Source of the DNA: JAZNQN01 sp045590195
GTDB taxonomy: Bacteria > Bacillota > Clostridia > UMGS1883 > UMGS1540
Assembly (NCBI GenBank): GCA_045590195.1
Contig: JAZNQN010000054.1
Span: 1-54,646 of the forward strand
DNA length: 54,646 bases
Direction: 5' to 3'
In this document: positions 16,745 through 25,943 of the stretch, in pieces
How positions within the stretch are numbered: position 1 is the stretch's first letter
Layout of the letters: the number at the start of each line of letters is the position of its first letter
Translations under genes and position numbers: made by a program
The notes under the pieces: generated by a model
The model's database searches: none
The model's input: only the letters and a program-made list of their open reading frames with translations
Told to the model about the DNA's origin: nothing

Positions 16745-18835
16745 ATGGAAAGATCATTTAGAACAGAACTTGCCGGCAGAGAACTCGTTCTCGAAACCGG
16801 TAAACTTGCACAGCTTGCAAGCGGCAGCGTACTCGTTAGATACGGCGACACAGTTGTTTTGGCAACTGCTACAATGAGCGAAAAACCAAGAGAAGGAATC
16901 GACTTTTTCCCTCTTTCGGTAGACTATGAAGAAAAGCTTTACTCGGTTGGTAAAATTCCGGGCAGCTTTATCAAAAGAGAGGGTAAACCTTCGGAAAAGG
17001 CTATCTTAACATCACGTGTTATTGACAGACCTATCCGTCCACTTTTCCCATCAGATTTAAGAAACGATGTAACTGTTATTGCAACAGTTATGTCAGTTGA
17101 ACAGGACAACGCTCCTGAAATTGCAGCTATGATTGGTGCATCTGCAGCTATTTCTATTTCACAAATTCCTTTTGCAGGCCCTATCGGCGGCGTTCAGGTT
17201 GGCCTTGTTGACGGCGAAATTATTATTAACCCAACAGCTGAGCAGAGAGAAAAAAGTACTCTTCAGCTTACTGTTGCAGGTACAAAAGACAAAGTTAACA
17301 TGATTGAAGCAGGCGGCCAAGAAATCCCTGAAGAAGTTATGTTTGAAGCTATTATGAAAGCTCACGAAGAAATTAAGAAAATCTGTGCTTTCATTTCAGA
17401 AGTTCAGGCTGAAATCGGTAAAGAAAAAATCGAATACGAAAGAGTTGTTGTGCCAGAAGAACTTCTCGAAAAAGTTAAAGAGCTTTATGCTGACAAAGTA
17501 AGAGCAGCTCTTGACACTGACGATAAGAGAATAAGAGACGAAAGACTTCGTCCTATTTACGAAGAAGCTTTCGAATATTTTGCCGACGATGAAACTGTTG
17601 ACGAAGGCAAAATTAACGAAGCTATGTATAAACTCCAGAAATATGTTGTAAGAAGATGGATTCTTGATGAAGGTAAACGTGTTGACGGCAGAGGCCTTTA
17701 CGATATCCGTCCACTTGCTTCAGAAGTAGGCTTACTTCCAAGAGTTCACGGCAGCGGCCTTTTCACAAGAGGACAAACTCAGGTTCTTACTACCGTTACA
17801 CTTGGCGCTATGGGCGATGTTCAGCTTCTTGATGGTATCGACCTTGAAGAGCAGAAAAGATATATGCACCACTATAACTTCCCATCATACTCTGTTGGCG
17901 AAACAAGACCTTCACGTGGCCCCGGCCGAAGAGAAATCGGTCATGGTGCTTTGGCTGAACGTGCACTTGAACCTGTAATTCCTTCAGAAGAAGAATTCCC
18001 ATATGCAATCCGTCTTGTATCCGAAGTTTTATCTTCCAACGGTTCAACTTCACAGGGTAGTGTTTGCGGTAGCACACTTGCTCTTATGGATGCAGGTGTT
18101 CCAATTAAAGCTCCTGTTGCAGGTATTTCCTGTGGTCTTGTAACTGAAGGCGACCGCTTTATTACAATGACAGATATTCAGGGCCTTGAAGACTTCTTCG
18201 GCGATATGGACTTTAAGGTTGCAGGTAGCAAAAACGGTATTACAGCTATTCAGGTTGATATTAAAATTGACGGTTTAACACCTGAAATTATTAAAACAGC
18301 TCTCTATCAGACAAAAGAAGCAAGAGAAAAAATACTTGACGAAGTTATGCTTCCATGTATTGGAGAGTCAAGATCAGAGCTTTCACAGTATGCTCCAAAA
18401 ATCATTACAACAACAATCGATCCTGATAAAATCCGCGATGTTATCGGTAGCGGTGGTAAAGTTATTCAGAAAATCATTGCTGATACAGGCGTTAAAATTG
18501 ATATTGAAGACGATGGCAGAGTGTTCATTGCTACATGCGATCAGGCTGCAGGCGACAAAGCCCTCAATATTATTAAAGGTATCGTAAGCGATGTTGAACC
18601 CGGTCAGATTTTTGAAGGTAAAGTTGTAAGAATTATGACATTCGGCGCATTCGTTGAATTTCTCCCCGGAAAAGACGGTATGATTCACATTTCAAAACTC
18701 GATAAGAAGAGAGTTGAAAAAGTTGAAGATGTTGTAAATATCGGCGATACAGTAAAGGTTAAAGTTTTAGAAGTTGACAAAATGGGCAGAATTAACCTTA
18801 TGCGTATTGTTGAGGATGCTCCGGCTGAAAACTAA
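16745..18835 (+). CDS. pnp: Polyribonucleotide nucleotidyltransferase (PNPase)
   Basis: The start is ATG 16745 with GGAGG 8 bp upstream, giving 696 residues. PNPase degrades RNA 3' to 5' using phosphate and is a core part of mRNA decay. Two RNase PH-like halves are visible: the first contains FFPLSVDYEEKLYSVGKIPGSF, the second FTRGQTQVLTTVTLGAMGD and GPGRREIGHGALAERAL. A KH domain (IRDVIGSGGKVIQKI) and an S1 domain (GQIFEGKVVRIMTFGAFVEF) follow at the C-terminus. All expected domains are present. The gene lies behind rpsO and a strong hairpin that may control it. Confidence 0.97.
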   Translation: MERSFRTELAGRELVLETGKLAQLASGSVLVRYGDTVVLATATMSEKPREGIDFFPLSVDYEEKLYSVGKIPGSFIKREGKPSEKAILTSRVIDRPIRPLFPSDLRNDVTVIATVMSVEQDNAPEIAAMIGASAAISISQIPFAGPIGGVQVGLVDGEIIINPTAEQREKSTLQLTVAGTKDKVNMIEAGGQEIPEEVMFEAIMKAHEEIKKICAFISEVQAEIGKEKIEYERVVVPEELLEKVKELYADKVRAALDTDDKRIRDERLRPIYEEAFEYFADDETVDEGKINEAMYKLQKYVVRRWILDEGKRVDGRGLYDIRPLASEVGLLPRVHGSGLFTRGQTQVLTTVTLGAMGDVQLLDGIDLEEQKRYMHHYNFPSYSVGETRPSRGPGRREIGHGALAERALEPVIPSEEEFPYAIRLVSEVLSSNGSTSQGSVCGSTLALMDAGVPIKAPVAGISCGLVTEGDRFITMTDIQGLEDFFGDMDFKVAGSKNGITAIQVDIKIDGLTPEIIKTALYQTKEAREKILDEVMLPCIGESRSELSQYAPKIITTTIDPDKIRDVIGSGGKVIQKIIADTGVKIDIEDDGRVFIATCDQAAGDKALNIIKGIVSDVEPGQIFEGKVVRIMTFGAFVEFLPGKDGMIHISKLDKKRVEKVEDVVNIGDTVKVKVLEVDKMGRINLMRIVEDAPAEN

Positions 18836-18847
18836 ACTTTAGAAAGT

Positions 18848-18877
18848 GGAACGCGGGAATTTTAATTTCCGCGTTCC
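18848..18877. terminator. Strong hairpin between pnp and the M16 protease gene
   Basis: A perfect inverted repeat, GGAACGCGGGAA and TTCCCGCGTTCC around a TTTTAA-type loop, lies 12 bp after pnp. No T-run follows, so termination would be weak. It may protect the pnp mRNA end or lower expression of the protease gene, whose start has no clear ribosome site. Confidence 0.55.
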
Positions 18878-18888
18878 TTGAAAATTAT

Positions 18889-20106
18889 ATGTTTGTCAGA
18901 AGAAATTTAAAAAACGGACTTAAAGTTATATATGAAAAAATTCCGTATGTACAAAGTGTTTCAATAGGCGTTTGGGCAGGAATTGGCTCGGCGGGCGAAA
19001 CGGCAGAAATAAGCGGCATAAGCCATTTTCTTGAGCATATGCTTTTTAAAGGCACAAAAAAGAGAAGTGCACGCGCCATTGCCGAAGAAATGGATTTTAT
19101 CGGCGGCCATATAAATGCTTTTACTTCGAAAGAAACAACTTGTTACTATGCTAAGGTTATAGGCCGTAATTTAGAAGTTGCCATAGATATTTTGGCAGAT
19201 ATGTATATAAATGCAAAAATTGACAGCGATGATGTTTCTCTTGAGAGAAATGTTATACTTGAAGAAATAAATATGTACGAAGATTCGCCCGAAGATGTTG
19301 CTCTTGACACGCTGGCAAAAGCCGCATGGGGCGAGCACAGCCTTGGTTTTTCGGTTTCAGGCGAAAGTGAAGTAGTTGAAAAAATTGACAGGGAAACTTT
19401 ACTTAAGTTTGCCGATAAATATTACACCGCTGAAAACACAGTAATTTCAGTTGCAGGAAATTTTGATGAGGATTATCTTTTTAATCTGCTTGAAAAGTAT
19501 TTTTCAGATATTCGCAGAGGGGAAAAGATTACCATAAAAGAGCCTGCAATATTTACCACCGGCAAAGTAGAAAAAATAAAGGATATTGAGCAAACTCATA
19601 TTGCATTCGGGTTTGAAGGCGTTCCCTGCCAGAGCAATGAAATTTATGCCGAGGCCGTTATGTGCAACGTGCTTGGCGGAACAATGTCATCACGTCTTTT
19701 CCAGAAAATAAGAGAGGAAAAGGGCCTTTGTTACAGTGTTTATTCTTCATCTGAAAGCTTTCATCAAAATGGTCTTTTCTATATTTACGCAGGCCTTTCG
19801 CCGGAAAACTGCGAAAGCGTAAAAGAAATTATACTGGGCGAAATTGAAAGCCTTAAGAAAAACGGAATTACCGATTACGAACTTAAAAAAGGCAAGCAGC
19901 AGCTTTGTGGCAGTTACCTTTTAAGCCTTGAAAGCATCGGCGCTAAAATGAATGCCATGGGCAAATGCGAGGTTTTGGGCGAGAGAATTAAAACCTGCGA
20001 TGAGGTTATGGCAGGAATTGAAGCGGTTGACAGCGAAAAAATAAATAAGCTTATAAATAAAATTTTTAAAGAGGACTATGCGGAAAGCATAGTTACCAGT
20101 AAATAA
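18889..20106 (+). CDS. M16-family zinc peptidase (YmxG/MlpA-like)
   Basis: A 405-residue peptidase with the inverted zinc motif HFLEH (His46, Glu49, His50), the downstream glutamate segment (NVILEEINMYEDSPED) and the R/Y-containing C-terminal half (SSRLFQKIREEKGLCYSVYSS) of the pitrilysin family. Its position after rpsO-pnp matches B. subtilis mlpA/ymxG. Its substrate is not established. ATG 18889 gives the usual N-terminus, but I see no good Shine-Dalgarno before it; the strong hairpin ends only 11 bp upstream. Confidence 0.88.
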   Translation: MFVRRNLKNGLKVIYEKIPYVQSVSIGVWAGIGSAGETAEISGISHFLEHMLFKGTKKRSARAIAEEMDFIGGHINAFTSKETTCYYAKVIGRNLEVAIDILADMYINAKIDSDDVSLERNVILEEINMYEDSPEDVALDTLAKAAWGEHSLGFSVSGESEVVEKIDRETLLKFADKYYTAENTVISVAGNFDEDYLFNLLEKYFSDIRRGEKITIKEPAIFTTGKVEKIKDIEQTHIAFGFEGVPCQSNEIYAEAVMCNVLGGTMSSRLFQKIREEKGLCYSVYSSSESFHQNGLFYIYAGLSPENCESVKEIILGEIESLKKNGITDYELKKGKQQLCGSYLLSLESIGAKMNAMGKCEVLGERIKTCDEVMAGIEAVDSEKINKLINKIFKEDYAESIVTSK

Positions 20107-20125
20107 TACATAGGAGTGAGGTATT

Positions 20126-21514
20126 ATGAAAAACACAGAAAAAACAATGGAGAAAATAGTTGCCCTTTGTAAAAACCGTGGCTTTGTATATCCGGGCTCG
20201 GAAATTTACGGCGGCCTTGCAAACTCATGGGACTACGGCCCCCTTGGCGTTGAGTTTAAAAACAATGTTAAAAAAGCATGGTGGAAAAAATTTGTTCAGG
20301 AAAGCCCATACAATGTAGGCCTTGATGCGGCTATTCTTATGAACCCACAAACCTGGGTTGCATCAGGTCACGTTGGCGGTTTTTCCGATCCGCTTATCGA
20401 CTGTAAGGAATGTAAATCACGTTTCCGTGCAGATAAACTTATCGAAGATTTCCTTGGCGATCAGCTTACAGAATCTATCGATGCGTGGGACAACGAAAAA
20501 ATGATTAACTTCATTAAAGAAAATAACGTTCCATGTCAGAAATGCGGCAAATCAAACTTTACTGATATCAGAAAATTCAACCTTATGTTTAAAACATTCC
20601 AGGGCGTAACTGAAGATTCAACTTCAGAGCTTTTCCTTCGTCCTGAAACTGCACAGGGTATTTTTGTAAACTTTAAAAATGTTCAGAGAACAACAAGAAA
20701 GAAAGTTCCTTTTGGTATCGGCCAGATTGGTAAATCTTTCAGAAACGAAATTACACCAGGTAACTTCGTTTTCAGAACACGTGAATTTGAACAGATGGAA
20801 CTTGAATTTTTCTGTGCACCGGGTACTGACCTTGAGTGGTTTGAATACTGGAAGAACTACTGCAAAAACTTCCTCTTAAATCTTGGTATTGCAGAAGAAA
20901 ATATTAAAATGCGTGACCACGAGAAAGAAGAGCTTTCACACTATTCAAACGCTACAACAGATATCGAGTTTATGTTCCCATTTGGCTGGGGCGAGCTTTG
21001 GGGTATTGCTGACAGAACTGATTACGACCTTAAACAGCATATGGAGCACTCCGGCGAATCTATGGAATATCTCGATCCTATGACAAACGAAAAATATGTT
21101 CCTTACTGCGTAGAGCCATCCCTCGGCGCCGACCGTGTTGCACTTGCATTTTTGGTTGAAGCTTATGATGAAGAGGAAGTTGCAGAAGGCGACGTTCGTG
21201 TTGTTATGCATCTTCATCCGGCCCTTGCTCCTGTAAAAGCAGCAGTTTTGCCACTTTCCAAAAAGCTTTCAGAGGGTGCGCTTAAAGTATACGAGCAGAT
21301 TTCAAAGAAATATAACTGCGAATACGATGAAGCAGGAAGTATCGGTAAAAGATACCGCCGTCAGGACGAAATTGGTACACCTATTTGTATTACTTTCGAC
21401 TTTGACAGCCTTGAAGATGAAGCAGTTACAATCCGTAACCGTGACACTATGGAGCAGGAAAGAGTTAAAATTGCAGACCTTGATGCTTATATGGATAAAT
21501 TCTTTGAATTTTAA
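20126..21514 (+). CDS. glyS: Glycyl-tRNA synthetase (single-chain type)
   Basis: A 462-residue class II synthetase of the dimeric (alpha2) type that charges tRNA-Gly. N-terminal GFVYPGSEIYGGLANSWDYGPLG is diagnostic. Two Cys pairs (CKECKS and CQKCGKS) in the insertion could bind zinc. The motif 2 region (GQIGKSFRNEI) and motif 3 region (LGADRVALAFLVEAY) are visible, followed by the anticodon-binding domain. AGGAGTGAGG precedes the ATG. There are 19 bp between it and the preceding protease gene, so no room for a T-box leader. Confidence 0.96.
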   Translation: MKNTEKTMEKIVALCKNRGFVYPGSEIYGGLANSWDYGPLGVEFKNNVKKAWWKKFVQESPYNVGLDAAILMNPQTWVASGHVGGFSDPLIDCKECKSRFRADKLIEDFLGDQLTESIDAWDNEKMINFIKENNVPCQKCGKSNFTDIRKFNLMFKTFQGVTEDSTSELFLRPETAQGIFVNFKNVQRTTRKKVPFGIGQIGKSFRNEITPGNFVFRTREFEQMELEFFCAPGTDLEWFEYWKNYCKNFLLNLGIAEENIKMRDHEKEELSHYSNATTDIEFMFPFGWGELWGIADRTDYDLKQHMEHSGESMEYLDPMTNEKYVPYCVEPSLGADRVALAFLVEAYDEEEVAEGDVRVVMHLHPALAPVKAAVLPLSKKLSEGALKVYEQISKKYNCEYDEAGSIGKRYRRQDEIGTPICITFDFDSLEDEAVTIRNRDTMEQERVKIADLDAYMDKFFEF

Positions 21515-21521
21515 AAAATTG

Positions 21522-21552
21522 ACACCGTTTCTTTTGAAACGGTGTTTTTTTG
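21522..21552 (+). terminator. Terminator of glyS
   Basis: The stem ACACCGTTTC / GAAACGGTGT with loop TTTT is followed by seven T residues. Confidence 0.85.
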
Positions 21553-21642
21553 CAAAAACTATTGATAATATTTTAAAAATGTGATAATATAGTTTTGAAA
21601 ACTATGTATTCTAATTAAAATATTTATTTAGAGGTGTAAAAA

Positions 21643-23301
21643 ATGAAGGGATTTAAGTATAATACTGTTACTCCTATCAGCGCTGTTTACGAAATTTTTG
21701 ATATTGCAAATCGTGAAGCGGGAAACAGTATTGCAATTAAACACAAAGTAAACAAAGAGGTTTTGTCGGTTACATATAAAGAGCTTTATGATGAAATAAT
21801 GGCTCTTTATAACGCAATTTATTCAGCCGGCTATAATAATACTCATATTGCCTGCATTGGAGAGAACAGCTATAACTGGGTTTTAACTTTTGTTACAACT
21901 CTCTGTTCCGACAGCGTTTTTGTTCCACTTGATAAAGAGCTTCCTGAAGATGATATTATAAATGTATTAAATCACGGCGATGCAACACTTGTTTTCTGCT
22001 CTAAAAAGCACGAAGAAATTATTAAAGCAAGAAGAGCTGAGCTTCCTCAGGTTAAAAACTTTGTATGCTTTGAAAGAGAAGAAGATGAGGGAGAATTCCT
22101 TTCGTTTAAGAAATTCCTTGCAAAAGGTGCTGAAATTTATAAAAGCGGCAACTTTGAAACACCTAATACTGACAGAGATAAAAATATTTTAAAACTTTTG
22201 GTTTATACATCAGGTACAACAGGAAAAGCAAAAGGCGTTATGCTTTCAGAGAAAAACATTGTATCTTTGGTTTATCACGGCCTTCGTGTTTCAACTATCT
22301 ACGATACCTGCCTTTCAGTTCTTCCGTATCATCACACCTACGGCGCTATATGCGATGTACTTGTAAGTTTCCATAAACATTCTACATTGTGCATAAACGA
22401 GTCGCTTAAAGCTGTTTTGGCAAACTTAAGCCTTTATAAACCTTCGCATATGATGCTTGTTCCGCTTTTTGTTGAAACATTTTATAACAGAATTCAGAAA
22501 ACACTTGAGGAAAAAGGCAAAGCAAAGCTTATAAACACACTTATTAAAGTAAGCAACGGCCTTAGAAAAGTTGGAATTGATTTAAGACCAGTACTTTTCA
22601 AACAGCTTCACGAGGTGTTCGGCGGCCGCCTTCGCAAAATGGTTTGCGGCGGCGCACCTATAAGACCTGAGGTTGGATATTTCTTCGATGGTATCGGCAT
22701 TTTGCTTGGTAACGGCTATGGTATTACAGAGTGTTCACCACTTGTTTCTACAAACCGTGACAGCGATAACGACCCTGCAACTGTTGGTTATATTCTTCCT
22801 TGTATTGAAGTTAAAATTGAAAACCCATACGACGATGGCATTGGCGAAATTTGTGTTAAAGGCGATACAGTAATGCTTGGCTACTACAAAAATGAAGAAG
22901 CGACTGCCGAGGCACTTCAGGATGGCTGGTTTAACACAGGCGACTACGGCCGCTTTAACAAAAAAGGTCAGCTTATGATTACAGGCAGAAAGAAAAACCT
23001 TATCGTACTCAGTAACGGTAAAAATATTTACCCTGAGGAAATTGAAGATTATATTATGAACATTCCCGAAGTTTTGGAAGTTGTAGTATTTTCGCCTAAA
23101 AATGAAGATGGCGAGCAGAAAGCCCTTTCAGCAAGAGTGTTCCTTGAAACTCCTTTGGAAATGGACGAACTTAAAGCAAAAATCCGTGAAGTTTTAAAAC
23201 CACTCCCTGTTTATAAGCAGATTAAAGATGTTATAATTCAGGAAGAAGAATTTGAAAAAACATCTTCAAAGAAAATTAAAAGAAATCTTTATACAAACTA
23301 A
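21643..23301 (+). CDS. AMP-forming long-chain acyl-CoA ligase
   Basis: A 552-residue member of the ANL superfamily that activates a carboxylic acid with ATP, normally a fatty acid, to the acyl-CoA. Motifs are the P-loop YTSGTTGKAKG (about 188-198), GYGITECSPL, WFNTGDYGRF and the C-terminal ITGRKKNLIVLSNGKNIYPEE with a conserved lysine near the end (KTSSKKIKRN). The acid substrate cannot be deduced. AGAGGTG precedes the ATG. It is a single gene between two terminators. Confidence 0.88.
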   Translation: MKGFKYNTVTPISAVYEIFDIANREAGNSIAIKHKVNKEVLSVTYKELYDEIMALYNAIYSAGYNNTHIACIGENSYNWVLTFVTTLCSDSVFVPLDKELPEDDIINVLNHGDATLVFCSKKHEEIIKARRAELPQVKNFVCFEREEDEGEFLSFKKFLAKGAEIYKSGNFETPNTDRDKNILKLLVYTSGTTGKAKGVMLSEKNIVSLVYHGLRVSTIYDTCLSVLPYHHTYGAICDVLVSFHKHSTLCINESLKAVLANLSLYKPSHMMLVPLFVETFYNRIQKTLEEKGKAKLINTLIKVSNGLRKVGIDLRPVLFKQLHEVFGGRLRKMVCGGAPIRPEVGYFFDGIGILLGNGYGITECSPLVSTNRDSDNDPATVGYILPCIEVKIENPYDDGIGEICVKGDTVMLGYYKNEEATAEALQDGWFNTGDYGRFNKKGQLMITGRKKNLIVLSNGKNIYPEEIEDYIMNIPEVLEVVVFSPKNEDGEQKALSARVFLETPLEMDELKAKIREVLKPLPVYKQIKDVIIQEEEFEKTSSKKIKRNLYTN

Positions 23302-23307
23302 AAAACT

Positions 23308-23339
23308 GGTTGCCGCATAGCGCGGCAACCGATTTTTTT
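23308..23339 (+). terminator. Terminator of the acyl-CoA ligase gene
   Basis: GGTTGCCGC-ATAGC-GCGGCAACC followed by GA and seven T residues. Confidence 0.88.
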
Positions 23340-23391
23340 CTCCTGAAAAGCAAATTTTTTGTTAAAATTCAACTTTTTTTTACAAATATAC

Positions 23392-23419
23392 TTGACATTT
23401 TTAAGATATGTTATAAAAT
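23392..23419 (+). promoter_or_regulatory. Promoter of rsmD-coaD unit
   Basis: TTGACA (23392-23397) and TAAAAT (23414-23419) with 16 bp between them, about 30 bp before the rsmD start. Confidence 0.65.
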
Positions 23420-23450
23420 AAGTATATATGTATATTCGGGAGGGTGCCGC

Positions 23451-23996
23451 TTGAGAGTAATATCCGGTAAAATAAGAGGGAAAAAACTTTATTCTCTTGA
23501 CGGTGACAATACAAGGCCTACCACTGACAGAGTTAAGGAAAATATTTTTAACATTATAATGCCTTATATAAATGGTGCTATGGTGCTCGATCTTTTTGCG
23601 GGCAGCGGCGCACTTGGAATTGAGGCGCTGTCACGAGGGGCGAAGCGTTGCGATTTTGTTGAAAACAACAAAGCGGCAGCAGAAATTGTTAAGAAAAACC
23701 TTTGCGAAACACCTTTTACAGATGCTTCTGAAATTCACTTTATGGATTTTTCTGCTTTTCTTCAAAAGGCAAATGAAACTTACGATATAATATTTATGGA
23801 TCCACCTTATGAGGCGGGTTACTATATTCCGGCGCTTGAAAAGATAAAAGAAAAAAACATTCTTTCAAATGATGGAATTATAGTTGCAGAAATGAAAAGT
23901 GGAAATAATTTTGAAAGTGTGCCCGGTTTTGAAATTGTAAAAGAGAAAAAATATGGGCATACATCTGTAATGATACTTAAAAAGATGGGAGAATAA
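23451..23996 (+). CDS. rsmD: 16S rRNA (guanine-966 N2)-methyltransferase
   Basis: The start is TTG 23451, preceded by GGGAGGGTG and downstream of the promoter; the frame remains open further upstream but that part overlaps promoter and terminator. The 181-residue product begins RVISGKIRGKKL, the normal family N-terminus, has the SAM-binding motif VLDLFAGSGALGIEALSRGA and the catalytic DPPY (117-120). It methylates a guanine of 16S rRNA in the small subunit. Next is coaD one base after the stop codon, the standard pairing. Confidence 0.93.
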   Translation: MRVISGKIRGKKLYSLDGDNTRPTTDRVKENIFNIIMPYINGAMVLDLFAGSGALGIEALSRGAKRCDFVENNKAAAEIVKKNLCETPFTDASEIHFMDFSAFLQKANETYDIIFMDPPYEAGYYIPALEKIKEKNILSNDGIIVAEMKSGNNFESVPGFEIVKEKKYGHTSVMILKKMGE

Positions 23997-23997
23997 T

Positions 23998-24474
23998 ATG
24001 ATTGCGGTTTATCCCGGAAGTTTTGACCCTGTTACGTGTGGTCATCTTGACATAATAGAGCGCAGCTGTAAACTGTTTGATACGGTTTACGTTGCAGTAC
24101 TTCAAAACAGCAGTAAAACCCCGCTTTTTTCTGTTGAAGAGAGAAAGGAACTTATAAAAAGGGTTACATCTCATCTTGATAATGTTGTTATTGCAGATTT
24201 TAACGGCCTTTTAGTAGATTTTGCAAAAGGTGTGGGAGCCAAAATAATTGTTAAAGGGCTCAGAGCTGTGAGCGATTTTGAATATGAGTTTCAAATGGCG
24301 CTTATAAACAGAAAGCTTGAAAGCGAAATTGAAACTATGTTTCTTATGACAAGCGCACAAAACCAGTACTTAAGCTCAAGCATTGTAAAAGATGTTGCAA
24401 AGTACGGCTCAAATCTTGCAGGGCTTGTTCCCGAAAGCATTATGCAGGATATATATGACAAGTTAAAAAAATAA
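23998..24474 (+). CDS. coaD: Phosphopantetheine adenylyltransferase
   Basis: A 158-residue enzyme that transfers AMP to 4'-phosphopantetheine, the fourth step of coenzyme A synthesis. N-terminal PGSFDPVTCGHLDI holds the nucleotidyltransferase TxGH motif, and LMTSAQNQYLSSSIVKDVAKYG is the conserved C-terminal signature. Length is standard. The start lies one base after the rsmD stop codon, implying translational coupling. Confidence 0.97.
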   Translation: MIAVYPGSFDPVTCGHLDIIERSCKLFDTVYVAVLQNSSKTPLFSVEERKELIKRVTSHLDNVVIADFNGLLVDFAKGVGAKIIVKGLRAVSDFEYEFQMALINRKLESEIETMFLMTSAQNQYLSSSIVKDVAKYGSNLAGLVPESIMQDIYDKLKK

Positions 24475-24487
24475 AGGAGAGAAAAAA

Positions 24488-24928
24488 ATGGAAATATTTG
24501 ACGTTATTGATCAGCTTGAAGATATTATGGAAAGCAGTTTTACTGTGCCGATTATTCGTAAATCAATGGTTGATAAAACTGAAATTATGGAGCTCCTCGG
24601 TGAACTTCGCCTTCGCTTGCCTGAAGACCTTAAACAGGCTAAATGGGTAAGAGAAGAAAGAACAAGAATTATTTCTGAAGCACATCAGGAAGCTGCAAAC
24701 ATTATTAAAGAAACAGAAGAGCAGACAAAACAGATGGTTGAAGAGCATGAAATTACTCAGAAAGCTTACGAACAGGCTAATGAGATTATTGAAGCTGCTC
24801 AGAAAAATGCAAGAGAAATTCGTCTTGGCGCAAGACAGTATGTTGAAAACATTCTTTCTTCGCTTGAAACAAGACTTTCAGGTCAGCTTGAGGAAATTCA
24901 GGCAGGCAGAGAAGAACTTAGAAAATAA
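24488..24928 (+). CDS. Coiled-coil protein downstream of coaD
   Basis: A 146-residue, highly charged protein that is almost entirely helical. From about residue 55 to the end it is rich in Glu, Lys, Gln and Ala, with a heptad-like pattern (EAANIIKETEEQTKQM and so on). The N-terminal part (IFDVIDQLEDIMESS) is acidic. Such proteins next to coaD in Clostridia are usually named ATPase-like or DivIVA-like without evidence; I see no nucleotide-binding motif. It is probably cotranscribed with rsmD and coaD. GGAGA precedes its ATG. Function unknown. Confidence 0.8.
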   Translation: MEIFDVIDQLEDIMESSFTVPIIRKSMVDKTEIMELLGELRLRLPEDLKQAKWVREERTRIISEAHQEAANIIKETEEQTKQMVEEHEITQKAYEQANEIIEAAQKNAREIRLGARQYVENILSSLETRLSGQLEEIQAGREELRK

Positions 24929-24946
24929 TTTTGTATACACTTATTA

Positions 24947-24988
24947 AGGCTGTTCGCGGTTTTCGCGGTACAGCCTATTTGTGTTTTT
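24947..24988 (+). terminator. Terminator of the rsmD-coaD unit
   Basis: The stem AGGCTGT / ACAGCCT with an internal CGCGG-rich loop, followed by a T-rich run broken by G residues. Confidence 0.65.
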
Positions 24989-25001
24989 AAGGATTGACTT
25001 T

Positions 25002-25943
25002 ATGAAGATAGGTAACACAGAAGTTGGAAATATATTTCTGGCTCCCGTTGCAGGCGTAAGCGACATAGCCTTTCGCCTTATCTGCCGAGAAATGGGGGCT
25101 GATTTAACATATACTGAAATGGTAAGCGCCAAGGCGCTTTGCTTTGAAGATAAAAAAACATACGAGCTTTTGGAAACAGGCGGAGAAGCACGCCCGAGAG
25201 CAGTTCAGCTTTTTGGCAGCGAGCCTGAAATCATAGCAAAAGCCGTAAAAAAAGTTCAAAACGACTTTGATATAATTGATATAAATATGGGTTGCCCTGC
25301 ACCTAAAATAGTAAGAAATGGCGAAGGCAGTGCTCTTATGAAAAATCCTTCTCTTGCAGGTAAGCTCATAGAGGCGGCGGTAAAGGCTTCCTGTGTTCCC
25401 GTTACCGTTAAAATACGCCGCGGTTTTAAAGAGGAAAACTGCGCAGAAATTGCAAAAGTTGCCGAGAAGTGCGGTGCGGCGGCAGTATGCGTTCACGGCA
25501 GATTTACAAACCAGATGTACAGCGGCGAAAGCAGCCTTGAGGCAATTAAAAGAGTGTGCGATGCAGTTTCAATTCCTGTAATTGGAAACGGAGATATTTT
25601 AAGCGGGGAAGATGCCGAAAAAATGATGAAGGAAACAGGCTGCAGTGGCGTTATGATAGCCCGTGGTGCTTTTGGAAACCCATTTATTTTCAGAGAAATA
25701 AAAGAGTATTTTAAAAGCGGCAGTATTTTGCCGCCTGCCGATATACGCGAAAAAATTGATATGGCAATAAGGCATACAGAACTTCTTGTAAAATTTCACG
25801 GCGAAAAAATTGGAATTTTAAACGCAAGAAAACACGCCGCCTGGTATTTAAAAGGTATTCGTGGCGGTGCAGAAGCAAAGCGAAAAGTTTATACTGCCAC
25901 AACACTTGAAGAAATGAAAAATATTTTACGCGGGGTGAAGTAA
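25002..25943 (+). CDS. dusB: tRNA-dihydrouridine synthase
   Basis: The start is ATG 25002, with AAGGA about 10 bp upstream; an in-frame GTG at 24981 falls inside the preceding terminator T-run. The 313-residue flavoprotein reduces uridines in tRNA to dihydrouridine. Visible features are FLAPVAGVSDIAFR at the N-terminus, the catalytic cysteine in INMGCPAPKIVRNGEGSALM (Cys98), and the FMN-phosphate region (PVIGNGDI...GVMIARGAFGNP). It is followed without a gap by the SGNH hydrolase gene. Confidence 0.95.
   Translation: MKIGNTEVGNIFLAPVAGVSDIAFRLICREMGADLTYTEMVSAKALCFEDKKTYELLETGGEARPRAVQLFGSEPEIIAKAVKKVQNDFDIIDINMGCPAPKIVRNGEGSALMKNPSLAGKLIEAAVKASCVPVTVKIRRGFKEENCAEIAKVAEKCGAAAVCVHGRFTNQMYSGESSLEAIKRVCDAVSIPVIGNGDILSGEDAEKMMKETGCSGVMIARGAFGNPFIFREIKEYFKSGSILPPADIREKIDMAIRHTELLVKFHGEKIGILNARKHAAWYLKGIRGGAEAKRKVYTATTLEEMKNILRGVK

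Noticed and set aside
23310..23450. Longer rsmD start
   Set aside because: The added part would translate the preceding terminator and the rsmD promoter. TTG 23451 has a strong ribosome site and gives the family's normal N-terminus.
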